A stretch of 64,000 nucleotides of DNA from Burkholderia sp. SRS-46 (GTDB taxonomy: Bacteria; Pseudomonadota; Gammaproteobacteria; Burkholderiales; Burkholderiaceae), in NCBI RefSeq assembly GCF_004343775.1, contig NZ_PTXL01000002.1, positions 496,001-560,000 on the forward strand. The letters run 5' to 3'. Positions within the stretch are counted from its first letter, which is position 1. Every line of letters begins with the position of its first letter. Below, piece after piece: positions 54,319-64,000 of the stretch. The position numbers and the translations under genes were made by a program. The notes beneath the pieces were generated by a model. The model ran no database searches. It was not told the DNA's origin and worked only from the letters and a program-made list of their open reading frames with translations.

Positions 54319-56244
54319 CTACGCCGTCATACCGAGCCAGTCGCTATCAGGGCGCACAAGGTGTAAATCGCGGTGGAAGCGAGTATACCCAACACGATCG
54401 AAGAATTCGAGGATCTGAATCGCGCGCTTGCGGCCGAGCCCCGTCGCGTCGCGAAACGTCGCGGCATCGAGCCCGCCCTCTCTCGCGCGCACGAGCTGCG
54501 CGACCAGCATCGCGAGTTCCTGCATCACGTCCGCGTGATAGAACAGGTCGCGCACGACCTGATGCACGTCGCCGCGCCGCGCGAGCTTGCGCAGCAGCGC
54601 ACGCACCGCCTCCTCGGCCGCCCCCGTTTCGCCCGCGAGATCGCGCACCCACGGCGGATCGAAACGCCCCGCCCGAATCAGCGGCAGCAGCGTCCGCGCC
54701 AGCGCCTCCTCGCGCGCGTCGAGATTCACCGTATGCGACGGCAGATGCAGCCACGGGCCGCTTCGCGCGGCTTCACCGCCGTCGACCAACGCCTCCACCA
54801 GCGCGCGCCACAGCGCATCGCCGACGAGCGGCGCCGCCATCCGGCGCAGGCGCGCCGCGTCGATCCCCTGCTCGTCCGGCATGCGCTCGTGATACGCACG
54901 CAGCGTATCGACCGTCTTCGCCTGCAGCGCGCGCCAGTGCGCATGGGCAATCACCCAGCCGTCGTTCGCCGCGCCGCCGTGCTGACCGATCGCCAGCGCG
55001 TCGTCGGGCAACGTCAGCGCGTCCGGCGCGAAACCGGTCAGATGCGTGAGCATCGCGCGCGGGATGCCGAGCGGCGCCTCGCCGAGCAGTGCATCGAGCC
55101 GCCCTTCATCGAGCCACACGGCCAGCGCGTCGAGCCATGCGCGGCGTGCCGGTGTACGCCGCTTGCGCGCGGGCCCGAACGGATCGAGCACGCGCCCGCC
55201 ACCGACGGTGCGCGTCGCCTGCGGATTGCGCACGATGAAGCGGTCGCCCGGCAGCGCGAACATGGGCTCGTCGAACACCAGTTGCACGCGCATCCGTTGG
55301 CCCGCCGCGAGCGATTCGCCGTCGAGCAGCGCAACGTGCGCGACGCGATGCAGCGTGCCGAGATGCACGTGCAGCGGCGCCCAGTGCGCGAGCGTCAGCC
55401 CCGCATCCGCGAGCAGCGTCAGCTCGACGTCGATGCGCGGCGACGTCGCGACGAGCCGCGCATCCGCGACCGTATCGCCGCGCTCGACGTCGGCCTTGTC
55501 GACACCAGCCAGGTTCAGCGCGCATCGCTCGCCCGCATGCCCGACGTCGACCGGCCGGTTCTGCGCATGGATGCTGCGCACGCGCGTCGCGCCGCCCGTC
55601 CGCACGATCGCGAGCGTCTCGCCGGCCTTCGCCTGGCCGGCGAACGCGGTACCGGTCACGACCGTGCCCTGCCCCGCCAGCGTAAATACGCGGTCGACCG
55701 CGAGCCGGAACAGCCCGTCGTCGCGGCGCGCGCGCCACGCGATCGCCGCGTCGCCCAGATGACGCTTGAGCGCCGCGACGCCGGCATCGTCCGCGTCGGT
55801 CGCACGCGTCTCGAACACCGGCGCATCGGCCAGCGTCGAATCGTGCAGCCATGCGGCGATCTCGTCGCGCACCTGCGCGCGCCGCGCGGTGTCGACACGA
55901 TCGCATTTCGTCAGCGCGATCGCGCCGTGCGTGACGCCGAGCAGTTGCAGGATCGCGAGATGCTCGCGGGTCTGCGGCATCACGCCGTCGTCGGCGGCGA
56001 TCACGAGCAGCGCGAAGTCGATGCCGCATGCGCCGGCCGCCATCGTGTGAATCAGCTTCTCATGGCCGGGCACGTCGATCAGGCCGAGCACGTCGCCATT
56101 GTCGAGTGGCGTGTATGCATACCCGAGCTCGATCGAGATGCCGCGCGCCTTCTCTTCCTTCAGGCGATCGGTGTCGACGCCCGTCAACGCGCGCACGAGC
56201 GTCGTCTTGCCGTGATCGATGTGTCCCGCGGTACCAACGATCAT
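54319..56244 (-). CDS. selB: selenocysteine-specific elongation factor SelB
   Basis: This 641-residue GTPase delivers Sec-tRNA to UGA codons next to a SECIS loop. The GTPase domain has G1 GHIDHGKTT (7-15), the switch region [17 protein letters not shown] and TKCD. Translation-factor domains 2 and 3 follow, and then winged-helix repeats that bind the SECIS RNA occupy the C-terminal 250 residues (for example [23 protein letters not shown] and [20 protein letters not shown]). I chose ATG 56244, which overlaps the selA stop (ATGA); the longer frame is a selA shadow. selC follows. Confidence 0.95.
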   Translation of the reverse strand: MIVGTAGHIDHGKTTLVRALTGVDTDRLKEEKARGISIELGYAYTPLDNGDVLGLIDVPGHEKLIHTMAAGACGIDFALLVIAADDGVMPQTREHLAILQLLGVTHGAIALTKCDRVDTARRAQVRDEIAAWLHDSTLADAPVFETRATDADDAGVAALKRHLGDAAIAWRARRDDGLFRLAVDRVFTLAGQGTVVTGTAFAGQAKAGETLAIVRTGGATRVRSIHAQNRPVDVGHAGERCALNLAGVDKADVERGDTVADARLVATSPRIDVELTLLADAGLTLAHWAPLHVHLGTLHRVAHVALLDGESLAAGQRMRVQLVFDEPMFALPGDRFIVRNPQATRTVGGGRVLDPFGPARKRRTPARRAWLDALAVWLDEGRLDALLGEAPLGIPRAMLTHLTGFAPDALTLPDDALAIGQHGGAANDGWVIAHAHWRALQAKTVDTLRAYHERMPDEQGIDAARLRRMAAPLVGDALWRALVEALVDGGEAARSGPWLHLPSHTVNLDAREEALARTLLPLIRAGRFDPPWVRDLAGETGAAEEAVRALLRKLARRGDVHQVVRDLFYHADVMQELAMLVAQLVRAREGGLDAATFRDATGLGRKRAIQILEFFDRVGYTRFHRDLHLVRPDSDWLGMTA

Positions 56245-57680
56245 GCGGCCGGCTCCGCGAATCGCGCGCATTGTGCGACGAAGGCCGCCTCGTCCTCGGC
56301 TTCGAGGCAGCGCAGGTCGAGGCGCAGCGCGCCGTCGGCGATGCGCCCGATCACCGGGCGCGGCCAGCCGCGCAGCCGTTTCTCGAGCTGCGCGAGCGCA
56401 CGGCCGCCGCGCTTGCCGTCCGGCGTGCGCACGACGAGCCCGGCGCTCGGCAACTGGTCGACCGGCAGCGCGCCGCTGCCGATCTGGCTGAACATCGGCT
56501 CGACGCTCACGGTATAGCCGCTGCCGAGCGCCGCCTGCAGCACCGGTTGCACGCGCGCAGCCGCGGCGGCGATGTCCGGTTGCGCGCGCGTCAGCAGCCG
56601 CAGCGTGGTCAGCCGCTCGCGCAGGAATTCCGGCGCCTGGTACAGGCGCAGCACCGGTTCGAGCGCGGCAAGCGTGAGCTTGCCGACGCGCAGCGCGCGC
56701 TTGAGCGGGTGTTTCTTGATCTTGCCGATCAGCGCGCGATCGCCGACGATCAGGCCGGCCTGCGGCCCGCCGAGCAATTTGTCGCCGCTGAACGTGACGA
56801 CGTTTGCACCACCGGCTACGGTTTCGCGCACCGTCGTTTCGTGCGGCAGCCCCCATTGCGTGAGATCGGCGAGCGTGCCGCTGCCGAGATCGACGGCCAC
56901 CGGCACGCCATGCTCGCGCGCGAGCGGCGCGAGTTCGGGCAGCGTCACTTCCTTCGTGAAGCCCGAGATCGCGTAGTTGCTGCAATGCACCTTCATCAGC
57001 AGCGCGGTGCGCGGGCCGATCGCGTCCGCATAGTCGCGCAGGTGCGTGCGGTTGGTGGTGCCGACCTCGCGCAGCCGCGCGCCCGCGCGGCTCATGATGT
57101 CGGGAATGCGGAACGCGCCGCCGATCTCGACCAGCTCGCCGCGCGACACGATCACCTCGCGCTTCGGCGCGAGCGCCGACAGCGTCAGCAGCACCGCGGC
57201 CGCGTTGTTGTTGACGACGGTCGCCGCCTCGGCGCCGGTCAGTTCGCACAGCAGATCGTCGATCAGGTCGTCGCGGTCGCCGCGACGGCCGGTCGCGAGG
57301 TCGAATTCGAGATTCACCGGCTGCGTGAGCGCCGCGACCACCGCGCGCACCGCATCGTCCGGCAGCAGCGCGCGGCCGAGATTGGTGTGCAGCACGGTGC
57401 CCGTCAGGTTGAAGACGGTGCGCACCGCGCCGGCGCTTTGCGCGGCCAGCGCGTGGGCGACGGCCGCGGCGATGCGCGTTTCGTCGAGCGGCTCGGCCGC
57501 CGCCGGATCATGCTGCGCCGCAGTGCGCCAGCGTTCGAGTTCCGCGCGCACCGCATTCAGCACGCGCGTGCGGCCGTAGGTGTCGAGCACCGGTTGCAGC
57601 GGCGCCGACGACAGCACGCGCTCGACCGACGGCACGCGCGCGAGCACCGTGTTCAATTCATTCAAAGCAGGTTCAGTCAC
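56241..57680 (-). CDS. selA: L-seryl-tRNA(Sec) selenium transferase SelA
   Basis: This 479-residue pyridoxal-phosphate enzyme converts Ser-tRNA-Sec to Sec-tRNA-Sec using selenophosphate. [41 protein letters not shown] and the cofactor Lys301 in [13 protein letters not shown] are diagnostic. I chose GTG 57680, with AGGAGA upstream; the frame opens to 57722 without a better start. Its stop overlaps the selB start. It is part of the operon fdhE-selA-selB-selC. Confidence 0.94.
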   Translation of the reverse strand: MTEPALNELNTVLARVPSVERVLSSAPLQPVLDTYGRTRVLNAVRAELERWRTAAQHDPAAAEPLDETRIAAAVAHALAAQSAGAVRTVFNLTGTVLHTNLGRALLPDDAVRAVVAALTQPVNLEFDLATGRRGDRDDLIDDLLCELTGAEAATVVNNNAAAVLLTLSALAPKREVIVSRGELVEIGGAFRIPDIMSRAGARLREVGTTNRTHLRDYADAIGPRTALLMKVHCSNYAISGFTKEVTLPELAPLAREHGVPVAVDLGSGTLADLTQWGLPHETTVRETVAGGANVVTFSGDKLLGGPQAGLIVGDRALIGKIKKHPLKRALRVGKLTLAALEPVLRLYQAPEFLRERLTTLRLLTRAQPDIAAAAARVQPVLQAALGSGYTVSVEPMFSQIGSGALPVDQLPSAGLVVRTPDGKRGGRALAQLEKRLRGWPRPVIGRIADGALRLDLRCLEAEDEAAFVAQCARFAEPAA

Positions 57681-57746
57681 GAGTGAGTGGTCTCCTGTAG
57701 ACCGGGGCGCGCGCTTAGGCACGCTCTCCGGCCCCGGGCAATGCGT

Positions 57747-58679
57747 TCATTCTTCCTGCGACACATCCGGCCACAGCAGCGGGTTCGGCGAACTGCGCTG
57801 GTAGCCGGCCTCGTTCATCAACAGGTCGAGAGTGAGGCTGGCGAGATCGTCCGCGAGCGGCTCGAAGTCGTAATCCTTGTTCTGGTAGCCGATCTTGCGA
57901 TACGTCTTGCATTCGTCGCACGATTCGGCCTTCACGGCTTCGCTGCCGCCCTCGATGCCGTGGTACGCGATGCCCTTGGTCGAATCGCAGTGCGAGCACT
58001 TGGTGCGCACCATGTGCCATTCGGTCGCGCACAGCCCGCATTGCAGGAACCGATAGCCTTCGTACTGGCCGCCGACGCGCACCACGCTCGCGACCGGGTG
58101 CGTGCCGCACACCGGACACAGCCCGGGCTGGTCGAGAAACGGCACGTCGACCGGCTGCGTGCGGCTCGCGAGGTCGGTCCAGACCACCTGCAGCGCGGCC
58201 ATCAGGAACGGCGCGGTGGCCGGGTCGACTTCGGCGAAGCGCTGCGCGAGGATCGCGTCGGCCTGCGCGTCGAGCTCGGCCGGCGCCGTCAGGCGGAGCC
58301 GGTCGAGCAGCTTCGCGAGCGACGGATTGACGAGCCCGGCGCCTTCGACGCGGTCGAGCAGTTCATGCAGCACGGCCCGCCACTGCGGATCGCGCTCGCC
58401 GCCGAGCGCCGGCACGAGCGGCATCGAATGCTGCTGCGCACGCGCGATCGCTTCCTGCGACGGCATCTGCGCTGTGAAGTCCTGCAGCACCGCGTGCTGC
58501 GCGTCGGTGACCACGGCCATCAGCCGAAGGTAGCCGCCGATCGGGTTCAGGTCGGCCAGCTGGCGCAGGCGCGCGGCGCGCGCCGAGAAAACCGTTGCGC
58601 GTTCCGGCAGGCGGAAGCGCGGGATAGCCGAATGATCGAGCGCCGAGATGTCATTCGGTTCGAGAATGCGTTGTGTCAC
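57747..58679 (-). CDS. fdhE: formate dehydrogenase accessory protein FdhE
   Basis: This rubredoxin-like protein of about 310 residues is needed to mature membrane formate dehydrogenase. CxxC pairs are seen in CPVCGTHP, QCGLCATEWH, KCSHCDST and SCDECKTYRKI, which bind iron. The tail ends NPLLWPDV as in the family. I chose GTG 58679 with GGAAGA upstream; a TTG at 58694 would add five residues. It lies after the nested palindrome and before selA, so it may be uncoupled from the structural genes by that element. Confidence 0.92.
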   Translation of the reverse strand: MTQRILEPNDISALDHSAIPRFRLPERATVFSARAARLRQLADLNPIGGYLRLMAVVTDAQHAVLQDFTAQMPSQEAIARAQQHSMPLVPALGGERDPQWRAVLHELLDRVEGAGLVNPSLAKLLDRLRLTAPAELDAQADAILAQRFAEVDPATAPFLMAALQVVWTDLASRTQPVDVPFLDQPGLCPVCGTHPVASVVRVGGQYEGYRFLQCGLCATEWHMVRTKCSHCDSTKGIAYHGIEGGSEAVKAESCDECKTYRKIGYQNKDYDFEPLADDLASLTLDLLMNEAGYQRSSPNPLLWPDVSQEE

Positions 58680-59070
58680 GAGTGTGTCTTCCAAGGGGTC
58701 TGCTTGCGCATGGAACGCGCATGCGTTGCCACGAGAAGGGCCGCTCGCGAGGCGCGCGACGCAGCGAATACCGAACGTATTCGCAAGGAGCGCAACGTGG
58801 CGAGCGGCCCTTCTCGCGGCAACCCCAATCTAAGAATACATTCCAGGGGAATGCCCGAAATCGCCCGCATGGCGGCGTCGTTCGTCGCTTGTTTGGCTCG
58901 GCCAAACGGCGCTCCTCACGCCTTGCCCTGCGGGCGATTTCGGGCATTCGCATGCGCGTTCCATGCGCAAGCAGCCCCCAAACAAGCGCCGACGTATCGG
59001 CGCTTCCGGCGATTCCGGCGATGACGCGGAGCAGCCCGCCGCAACCGGCGCGCCGCCCCGTTCTGGTGCG
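58680..59070. other. 391-base region between fdnI and fdhE, mostly palindromic
   Basis: No gene is supported. Nearly all of the stretch 58700-58974 is taken up by one nested palindrome, listed separately. The frames seen in it are by-products of its symmetry. Confidence 0.6.
58700..58974. repeat. nested inverted repeat able to form a three-way junction
   Basis: Outer arms 58700-58725 and 58949-58974 are perfect 26-bp reverse complements. Inside lie two hairpins. The first pairs 58725-58748 with 58800-58823 (24 bp, one G:T-type mismatch) and is topped by an 8-bp stem (58764-58771/58777-58784) with loop CGAAC. The second pairs 58849-58869 with 58929-58949 (21 bp perfect) and is topped by GTTTGGC/GCCAAAC (58891-58907). 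It could be a mobile palindromic repeat, a transcript-processing site or a terminator. Confidence 0.85.
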
Positions 59071-59697
59071 CTACTTCACGCTTTCACGGAACCATTTCGG
59101 GTGGTGCTTGCGCGCCCAGCCGAGGGTTACCGTGCCGCGCACCATCGCCCGGATCGAGCCCTTGATCCACAGCGCCGCATAGATATGCGTGACGATGCCG
59201 ACGATCAGCACGAACGCCGCGACGGCGTGGACGACTGCCGCGATCCGGATCACCCCGATCGGGAAGTAGAACGAGAAATACCGCCGCCAGATGACGATGC
59301 CCGACAGCAGCAACAGCGCGAGACACGCCACCATCGCGAAGAATAGCAGTTTCTGTCCGGCGTTATAGCGCCCGATCTCCGGCAGCTTGTCCTCGCGGTT
59401 CGCGAGCACGTCGTCGATCTGGCGCAGCCACTGCACGTCGTCGCGGTCGAGCACGTTGTGATGCCAGTAGCGCACGGCCATCACCGCGAACGACACGAAC
59501 ATCACGAGGCCGACGAACGGGTGCAGGATCCGCGTCCACTGGCCGCCGCCGAACAGCGCGCTCAGCCAGAACATCGACGGATGGAACAGCGCGAGCCCGG
59601 ACAGCGCGAGCAGCACGAAGGTGATCGCGGTGATCCAGTGGTTCGTGCGCTCGTTCGCCGTGTAGCGGACGATCAGGTTGGGGTCGTCGTGCTTCAT
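59071..59697 (-). CDS. fdnI: formate dehydrogenase gamma subunit (cytochrome b)
   Basis: This 208-residue inner-membrane cytochrome b556 passes electrons from formate to quinone. It has four helices (about 20-40, 57-75, 112-132, 150-172). Histidines that can ligate two b haems are seen in [22 protein letters not shown] and GIVTHIYAA. It starts at ATG 59697, overlapping the beta-subunit stop. It is the last gene of the structural operon before the nested palindrome. The FdnI/FdoI choice is by analogy only. Confidence 0.92.
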   Translation of the reverse strand: MKHDDPNLIVRYTANERTNHWITAITFVLLALSGLALFHPSMFWLSALFGGGQWTRILHPFVGLVMFVSFAVMAVRYWHHNVLDRDDVQWLRQIDDVLANREDKLPEIGRYNAGQKLLFFAMVACLALLLLSGIVIWRRYFSFYFPIGVIRIAAVVHAVAAFVLIVGIVTHIYAALWIKGSIRAMVRGTVTLGWARKHHPKWFRESVK

Positions 59698-60608
59698 TTC
59701 GCGTCCTCCTTGATGCGTCGCGCTTCGTCGCGGGCGGCGGATTCCTCCTCGTCGCTCACCTCGTTCGGACCGACCCGGGTGTAGTGGAAGAAGCCGGCCA
59801 GCGCCGTGAGCGCAATGCCCGCGACCGCGAGCGGCTTCGCGATGCCCTTCCACAGCTTCACCATCGGGCTGATCGACGGATTGTCCGGCAGGCCGTGGTA
59901 CAGCGACGGCTTGTCGGCATGGTGCAGCACGTACATCACGTGCGTGCCGCCGACGCCCTGCGGATCGTACAGCCCCGCATGCTCGAAGCCGCGCTCCTTC
60001 AGGTCCTCGATCCGCTCGGCCGCGTGCTGCTTCATGTCCTCCTTGGTGCCGAACACGATCGCGCCCGTCGGGCAGGTCTTCACGCAGGCCGGTTCCTGGC
60101 CGACCGCGACGCGGTCGGAACAGAGCGTGCACTTGTACGCGCGATGATCCTTCTTCGAGATCCGCGGAACGTTGAACGGGCAGCCGGTCACGCAATAGCC
60201 GCAACCGATGCAGTTCTCCTCGTGGAAATCGACGATCCCGTTGTTGTACTGCACGATCGCGCCCGGCGACGGGCAGGCCTTCAGGCAGCCCGGATCCTCG
60301 CAGTGCATGCAGCCGTCCTTGCGGATCAGCCATTCGAGGTCCCCTGCCGGGTTCTCGTACTCGGCGAACCGCATCACCGTCCACGAATGCTCGGACAGGT
60401 CGGACGGGTTGTCGTACACGCCGACATTGGTGCCGACCTCGTCGCGCAGGTCGTTCCACTCCATGCAGGCCGTCTGGCACGCCTTGCAGCCGATGCACTT
60501 CGACACGTCGATCAGTTTCGCGACGCTCCCGGTCACCGGCTCGCGCGCCGTGGGCGGCGGCGTGGTGGTGGCCGAGACGCGCTTGATATCCAGCGATTGC
60601 AATGCCAT
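59694..60608 (-). CDS. fdnH: formate dehydrogenase beta subunit (4 x [4Fe-4S])
   Basis: This 304-residue iron-sulphur subunit carries electrons from the molybdenum/tungsten centre to the cytochrome. Four Cys clusters are seen: [11 protein letters not shown] (about 38-48), [24 protein letters not shown] and CTLCSDRV…CVKTC. A single C-terminal helix (about 260-280) anchors it on the periplasmic side. It starts ten bases after the alpha-subunit stop, and its stop overlaps the gamma start. Confidence 0.94.
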   Translation of the reverse strand: MALQSLDIKRVSATTTPPPTAREPVTGSVAKLIDVSKCIGCKACQTACMEWNDLRDEVGTNVGVYDNPSDLSEHSWTVMRFAEYENPAGDLEWLIRKDGCMHCEDPGCLKACPSPGAIVQYNNGIVDFHEENCIGCGYCVTGCPFNVPRISKKDHRAYKCTLCSDRVAVGQEPACVKTCPTGAIVFGTKEDMKQHAAERIEDLKERGFEHAGLYDPQGVGGTHVMYVLHHADKPSLYHGLPDNPSISPMVKLWKGIAKPLAVAGIALTALAGFFHYTRVGPNEVSDEEESAARDEARRIKEDAK

Positions 60609-60618
60609 CTCTATCCCC

Positions 60619-63600
60619 TTACGCCTTTTCGACCTTCACCAGGAACGACTTGAATTCCGGTGTGTACGAGTTGCCGTCGCCTACGGACGGAGTCAGGGTA
60701 TTCGCGAGATAGCCGGGCTTCGTCAACCCCTTGAAGCCCCAGTGCAACGGGACACCGACCGTCTGGACCTTCTTGCCGTCGACCGTCAGCGGCTTGATCC
60801 GCTTCGTGACGAGCGCCACCGCGACGATATAGCCGCGCTTGGACGACACCTTCACGCGATCGCCGTGCGCGACGCCGAGCTCCTTCGCGAGGTCTTCGCC
60901 GATCTCGACGAATTGCTCGGGCTGGATGATCGCGTTCAGCCGCGCATGCTTGGTCCAGTAGTGGAAATGCTCGGTCAGACGATAGGTCGTCGCGACGTGC
61001 GGGAACTCCGCGACCTTGCCGAACGACGCGCGGTCGTCCGGGAACACGCGGGCGGCCGGGTTGTTCAGCGCCTGCGGGTTGTTCGGGTGCAGCGGGTTCG
61101 CGGCGAGCGGCGTCTCGAACGGCTCGTAATGCTCGGGGAACGGGCCTTCGTTCATCCCGCCGCGCGCGAAGAAGCGCGCGACGCCTTCCGGGTTCATGAT
61201 GAACGGGCCCATGCCGTTCTCGGGCGGCTCGTCGGCCTTGTAGTCGGGCACGTCCGGGCCCGTCCACGCGCTGCCGTTCCAGCCGACCAGTTTCCGGGTC
61301 GGGTCGAACGGCTTGCCGTTGACGTCGCACGATGCGCGGTTGTACAGGATCCGCCGGTTCGCGGGCCACGCCCACGCCCAGCCGAGCGTCTGGCCGATGC
61401 CGGTCGGATCCGAGTTGTCGCGCCGCCCCATCTGGTTGCCGGCCTGCGTCCACGACCCGCAGAAGATCCAGCAGCCGCTCGCCGTCGTGCCGTCGTCCTT
61501 CAGCTGCGCGAAGGCGGCCAGCTGCTCGCCCTTCTTCACGAGCGTCTTGGTCGGATCCTTCGGATCAGGCAGGTCGGCCAGCGCCTTCCCGTTGAACTCC
61601 TTCGCGAGCTCTTCGGGCGTCGGGCTTTCCGGGTCCGCGTACGGCCAGGTCAGGTTGACGATCGGGTCGGGGAACTTGCCGCCGTCCTTCTTGTACGCAT
61701 CGCGCATGCGCTGGAACAGCCCCGACATGATCTCGAGATCGCTGCGCGCCTCGCCCGGCGGCTCCGCGCCCTTCCAGTGCCACTGCAGCACGCGGCTCGA
61801 ACTCACGAGCGAGCCGTTTTCCTCCGCGAAGCACGTGGTCGGCAGGCGGAACACCTCGGTCTGGATCTTCGACGAATCGACGTCGTTGTAGTCGCCGTGA
61901 TGCTTCCAGAACTCGGACGTCTCGGTCGCGAGCGGGTCCATGATCACGAGCCACTTCAGCTTCGCGAGCCCCGCGGCCGTCTTCACCTTCGACGGCGCCG
62001 CCGCGAGCGGATTGAAGCCCTGGCAGATGTAGCCGTTCATCTTGCCGGCATTCATCAGCTCGATCGTCTGCAGCAGGTCGTACTGCTTGTCCAGCTTCGG
62101 CAGGTAGTCGTAGCCCCAGTTGTTCTCGGCGGTCGCGGCATCGCCCCACCACGACTTCATGAAGCTGACGTGGAAGGCCTTGTAGTTCTTCCAGTAGCTC
62201 AACTGGTTCGGCCGCAGCGGCTGCTGCACGCGCTTCTTGATGTAGCCGTCGAAATCCTGCTCGGCCTGCATCGGCAGCGTCATGTAGCCCGGCAGCAGGT
62301 TCGACATCAGCCCGAGGTCGGTCAGCCCCTGGATGTTCGAGTGGCCACGCAGCGCGTTCATCCCGCCGCCGGCGATGCCGATGTTGCCGAGCAGCAGCTG
62401 CACCATCGCGCCGGTGCGGATGATCTGCGCGCCGATCGAGTGGTGCGTCCAGCCGAGCGCGTACAGCACCGTGCCGGCGCGGCCGGGAACGGCCGTCGTC
62501 GCCAGCATCTCGCACACCTTGAGGAACTTCTCCTTCGGCGTGCCGCAGGTCTGCTGGACCATGTCGGGCGTATAGCGCGCGTAGTGCTGCTTCAGCAGGT
62601 TGTACACGCAGCGCGGATGCTGCAGCGTCGGGTCGACCTTCACGAAGCCGTCGTCGCCGCGCTCGTAATCCCAGCTCGATTTGTCCGGGTACGCGTGCTT
62701 CTCCGCGTCGTAGCCGGAATAGATGCCGTCGTTGAACGCGAAATCCTCGCGCACGATGAACGAGAAGTCCGTGTAGTTCTTCACGTACTCATGCTGGATC
62801 TTGTCGTTCGTCAACAGGTAGTTGATGACGCCGCCCAGGAAGACGATGTCGGTACCGGTGCGAATCGGCGCGTAGTAATCGGCCACCGAGGCCGTGCGCG
62901 TAAAGCGCGGGTCGACGACGATCAGCCGCGCCTTGCGGTGCGCCTTCGCTTCCGTCACCCATTTGAAACCGCACGGATGGGCCTCGGCTGCATTGCCGCC
63001 CATCACGAGAATCACGTCCGCGTTCTTGATGTCGACCCAATGGTTCGTCATCGCTCCACGGCCAAACGTCGGGGCAAGACCTGCCACCGTCGGGCCATGT
63101 CAGACACGCGCCTGATTGTCGAACGCGAGCATCCCCGTGCTGCGGATGACCTTGTGCGTCAGGTAGCCGACCTCGTTGCTGCCCGCCGACGCGGCCAGCA
63201 TGCCGGTCGTCAGCCAGCGGTTGACCTTCGCGCCGTCGTCCGTCGTCTCGACGAAGTTCGCGTCGCGGTCGGCCTTCATCAGCTTCGCGATGCGGTCGAG
63301 CGCGTCGTTCCACGAGATGCGCTCCCACTTGTCCGAACCCGGTGCACGGTATTCCGGATGCGTCAGGCGGCTCGGGCTGTGGATGAAGTCGATCAGGCTC
63401 GCGCCCTTCGGGCACAGCGTGCCGCGGTTGACCGGGTGGTCGGGGTCGCCTTCGATGTGAATGATGCTCGGTTGCGCATTCTTCGCGCCGTCGCCGAGGC
63501 TGTACATCAGGATGCCGCAACCGACCGAGCAGTATGGGCAGGTATTGCGCGTTTCGACAGTGCGCGCCAGCTTGTATTGACGGACCTCGGCGAGCGCGTC

Positions 63601-63690
63601 GGATGGCGAGAAGCCCATGAGGGCAAGACTCGATCCGGCGAGCGACGTGGCCGTCACTTTCAGGAACTGGCGCCGGGACATTTGTAGCAT
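60619..63690 (-). CDS. fdnG: formate dehydrogenase alpha subunit, selenocysteine-containing
   Basis: This 1023-residue periplasmic, respiratory formate dehydrogenase is encoded across an in-frame TGA at 63102-63100, read as selenocysteine 197 in NQARV[13 protein letters not shown]. That context matches E. coli FdnG. A twin-arginine signal (SRRQFLKVT, residues 5-13) leads to the [4Fe-4S] motif CPYCSVGC (about 50-57) with the fourth Cys in RGTLCPKG. The molybdopterin domain follows ([24 protein letters not shown]), and the C-terminal dinucleotide-binding domain is complete. A routine annotation would split it at the TGA. The selA, selB and selC genes next to it support read-through. Confidence 0.96.
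63060..63102 (-). promoter_or_regulatory. SECIS element of fdnG
   Basis: Just after the TGA the mRNA can form a stem-loop whose tip is GGCAGGTCTTGCC (63085-63073). It presents the GGUCU loop known to be bound by SelB in E. coli fdnG/fdhF. It lies about 17 bases after the TGA, the expected distance. Confidence 0.85.
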
Positions 63691-63726
63691 GATGGTCTCG
63701 GCTTTATTGTGGGGGGATCGAAAGGA

Positions 63727-63732
63727 ATTATA
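63727..63732 (-). promoter_or_regulatory. -10 element of the formate dehydrogenase operon
   Basis: On the minus strand a perfect TATAAT lies 37 bases before the fdnG start. The -35 region is poor (TCGAAC at 18 bases), which fits an activated promoter. The surrounding 63710-63800 is A/T-rich. Confidence 0.5.
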
Positions 63733-63840
63733 GACAGTTCACGCAACTATGTTCGAATCTTCGTAACAATAGTGAATTGTCCGATCTTCACAAATGTGGC
63801 GTCACTGACGCCTGCCTCCCGCGTCACGACGCGATATGCG

Positions 63841-64000
63841 ATGAAACCATATATTCCCGCCGATGCAACCCGCATTGCAAGACGTCAGGCCAACTGGGCG
63901 CTGACCGCGTTCCGGCGTTTTTCGTCGGACCGCTGCACGACGATGGCCGCGAGCATCGCGTTCTACTCCGCGTTCTCGCTCGCGCCGATGCTCGTGATGG
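63841..64000 (+). CDS. YihY/BrkB-family membrane protein, N-terminal part
   Basis: Only about 53 residues are inside the window. The start MKPYIPADATR is followed by AFRRFSSDRCTTMAASIAFYSAFSLAPMLVM. The AAxIAFYSxFSLAPxL stretch is the first helix signature of the YihY/virulence factor BrkB family (once called ribonuclease BN). ATG 63841 is the first usable start; an ATG four bases earlier meets an immediate stop. It is divergent from fdnG. Function is unknown. Confidence 0.75.
   Translation, partial: MKPYIPADATRIARRQANWALTAFRRFSSDRCTTMAASIAFYSAFSLAPMLVM

Noticed and set aside
58651-59182. Several small frames across the fdnI-fdhE gap.
   Set aside because: They are produced by the nested palindrome and mirror each other on the two strands; no start signals.
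63100-63102. Apparent premature stop splitting the formate dehydrogenase alpha gene into two frames (63690-63100 and 63087-60619).
   Set aside because: The TGA is in frame, lies in the conserved V-Sec-HGPTVA context, is followed by a GGUCU SECIS loop, and selABC are adjacent. It is a selenocysteine codon, not a frameshift or pseudogene.
1-64000. CRISPR arrays, rRNA genes, insertion sequences or a replication origin.
   Set aside because: No regularly spaced short repeats, no transposase frame, no rRNA-like sequence and no parAB/repA genes were seen. The only large repeat is the palindrome at 58700-58974.

Overview
The window is GC-rich (about 68-70% in the coding lines I sampled by eye) and reads as Burkholderia, probably a secondary replicon of a Burkholderia cepacia complex or pseudomallei-group species. 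The clues are a LuxR protein that matches CepR almost residue for residue as I remember that family, together with DUF4148, czc-type metal efflux, tad pilus and formate dehydrogenase genes. The species cannot be fixed from the sequence alone.

Layout. 1-5.6 kb: a di-haem peroxidase (cut by the window edge) translationally coupled to a lipoprotein phosphoesterase, a DHA2-type MFS exporter divergent from a LysR regulator, and a small DUF2591 protein. 5.8-8.2 kb: a GT2 and a GT87 membrane glycosyltransferase. 8.2-18.7 kb: a complete-looking tad/flp pilus operon on the minus strand (flp, tadV, rcpC, rcpA, cpaD-like, tadZ, tadA, tadB, tadC, tadD, tadE, tadG), with 4-base start/stop overlaps linking tadZ-tadA-tadB-tadC-tadD-tadE. 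19.5-29.1 kb: a sulfonate/sulfate-ester scavenging cluster (two periplasmic binding proteins, two permeases, one ATPase, two Fe(II)/2-oxoglutarate dioxygenases), interrupted by an orphan DppA-like protein and a DUF427 gene. 29.1-30.9 kb: a small exported protein and an iron-type alcohol dehydrogenase. 31.1-40.2 kb: czcCBA, a two-component system and two small envelope proteins, with three matching palindromes that look like binding sites for the metal response regulator. 40.3-42.8 kb: a cupin, a xanthine/uracil-type permease and a GNAT acetyltransferase. 42.9-48.7 kb: two tandem GH92 alpha-mannosidase lipoproteins.

48.7-54.1 kb is the most unusual part. Its GC content is lower (about 55-60% in sampled lines). 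It encodes a CqsS-like sensor kinase, an odd response regulator with a long receiver insertion and an unrecognised C-terminal domain, a convergent CqsA/LqsA-like alpha-hydroxyketone autoinducer synthase, and a CepR-like acyl-homoserine-lactone receptor with no luxI beside it. A perfect 16-bp dyad of lux-box form lies just upstream of the synthase start. The arrangement could join alpha-hydroxyketone and AHL signalling at one locus.

54.2-63.7 kb is a self-contained selenocysteine/formate dehydrogenase block on the minus strand: fdnG (in-frame UGA, SECIS loop), fdnH, fdnI, fdhE, selA, selB and the tRNA-Sec gene selC. A 275-bp nested palindrome between fdnI and fdhE can fold into a three-way junction. 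The window closes with the start of a YihY/BrkB-family membrane protein.
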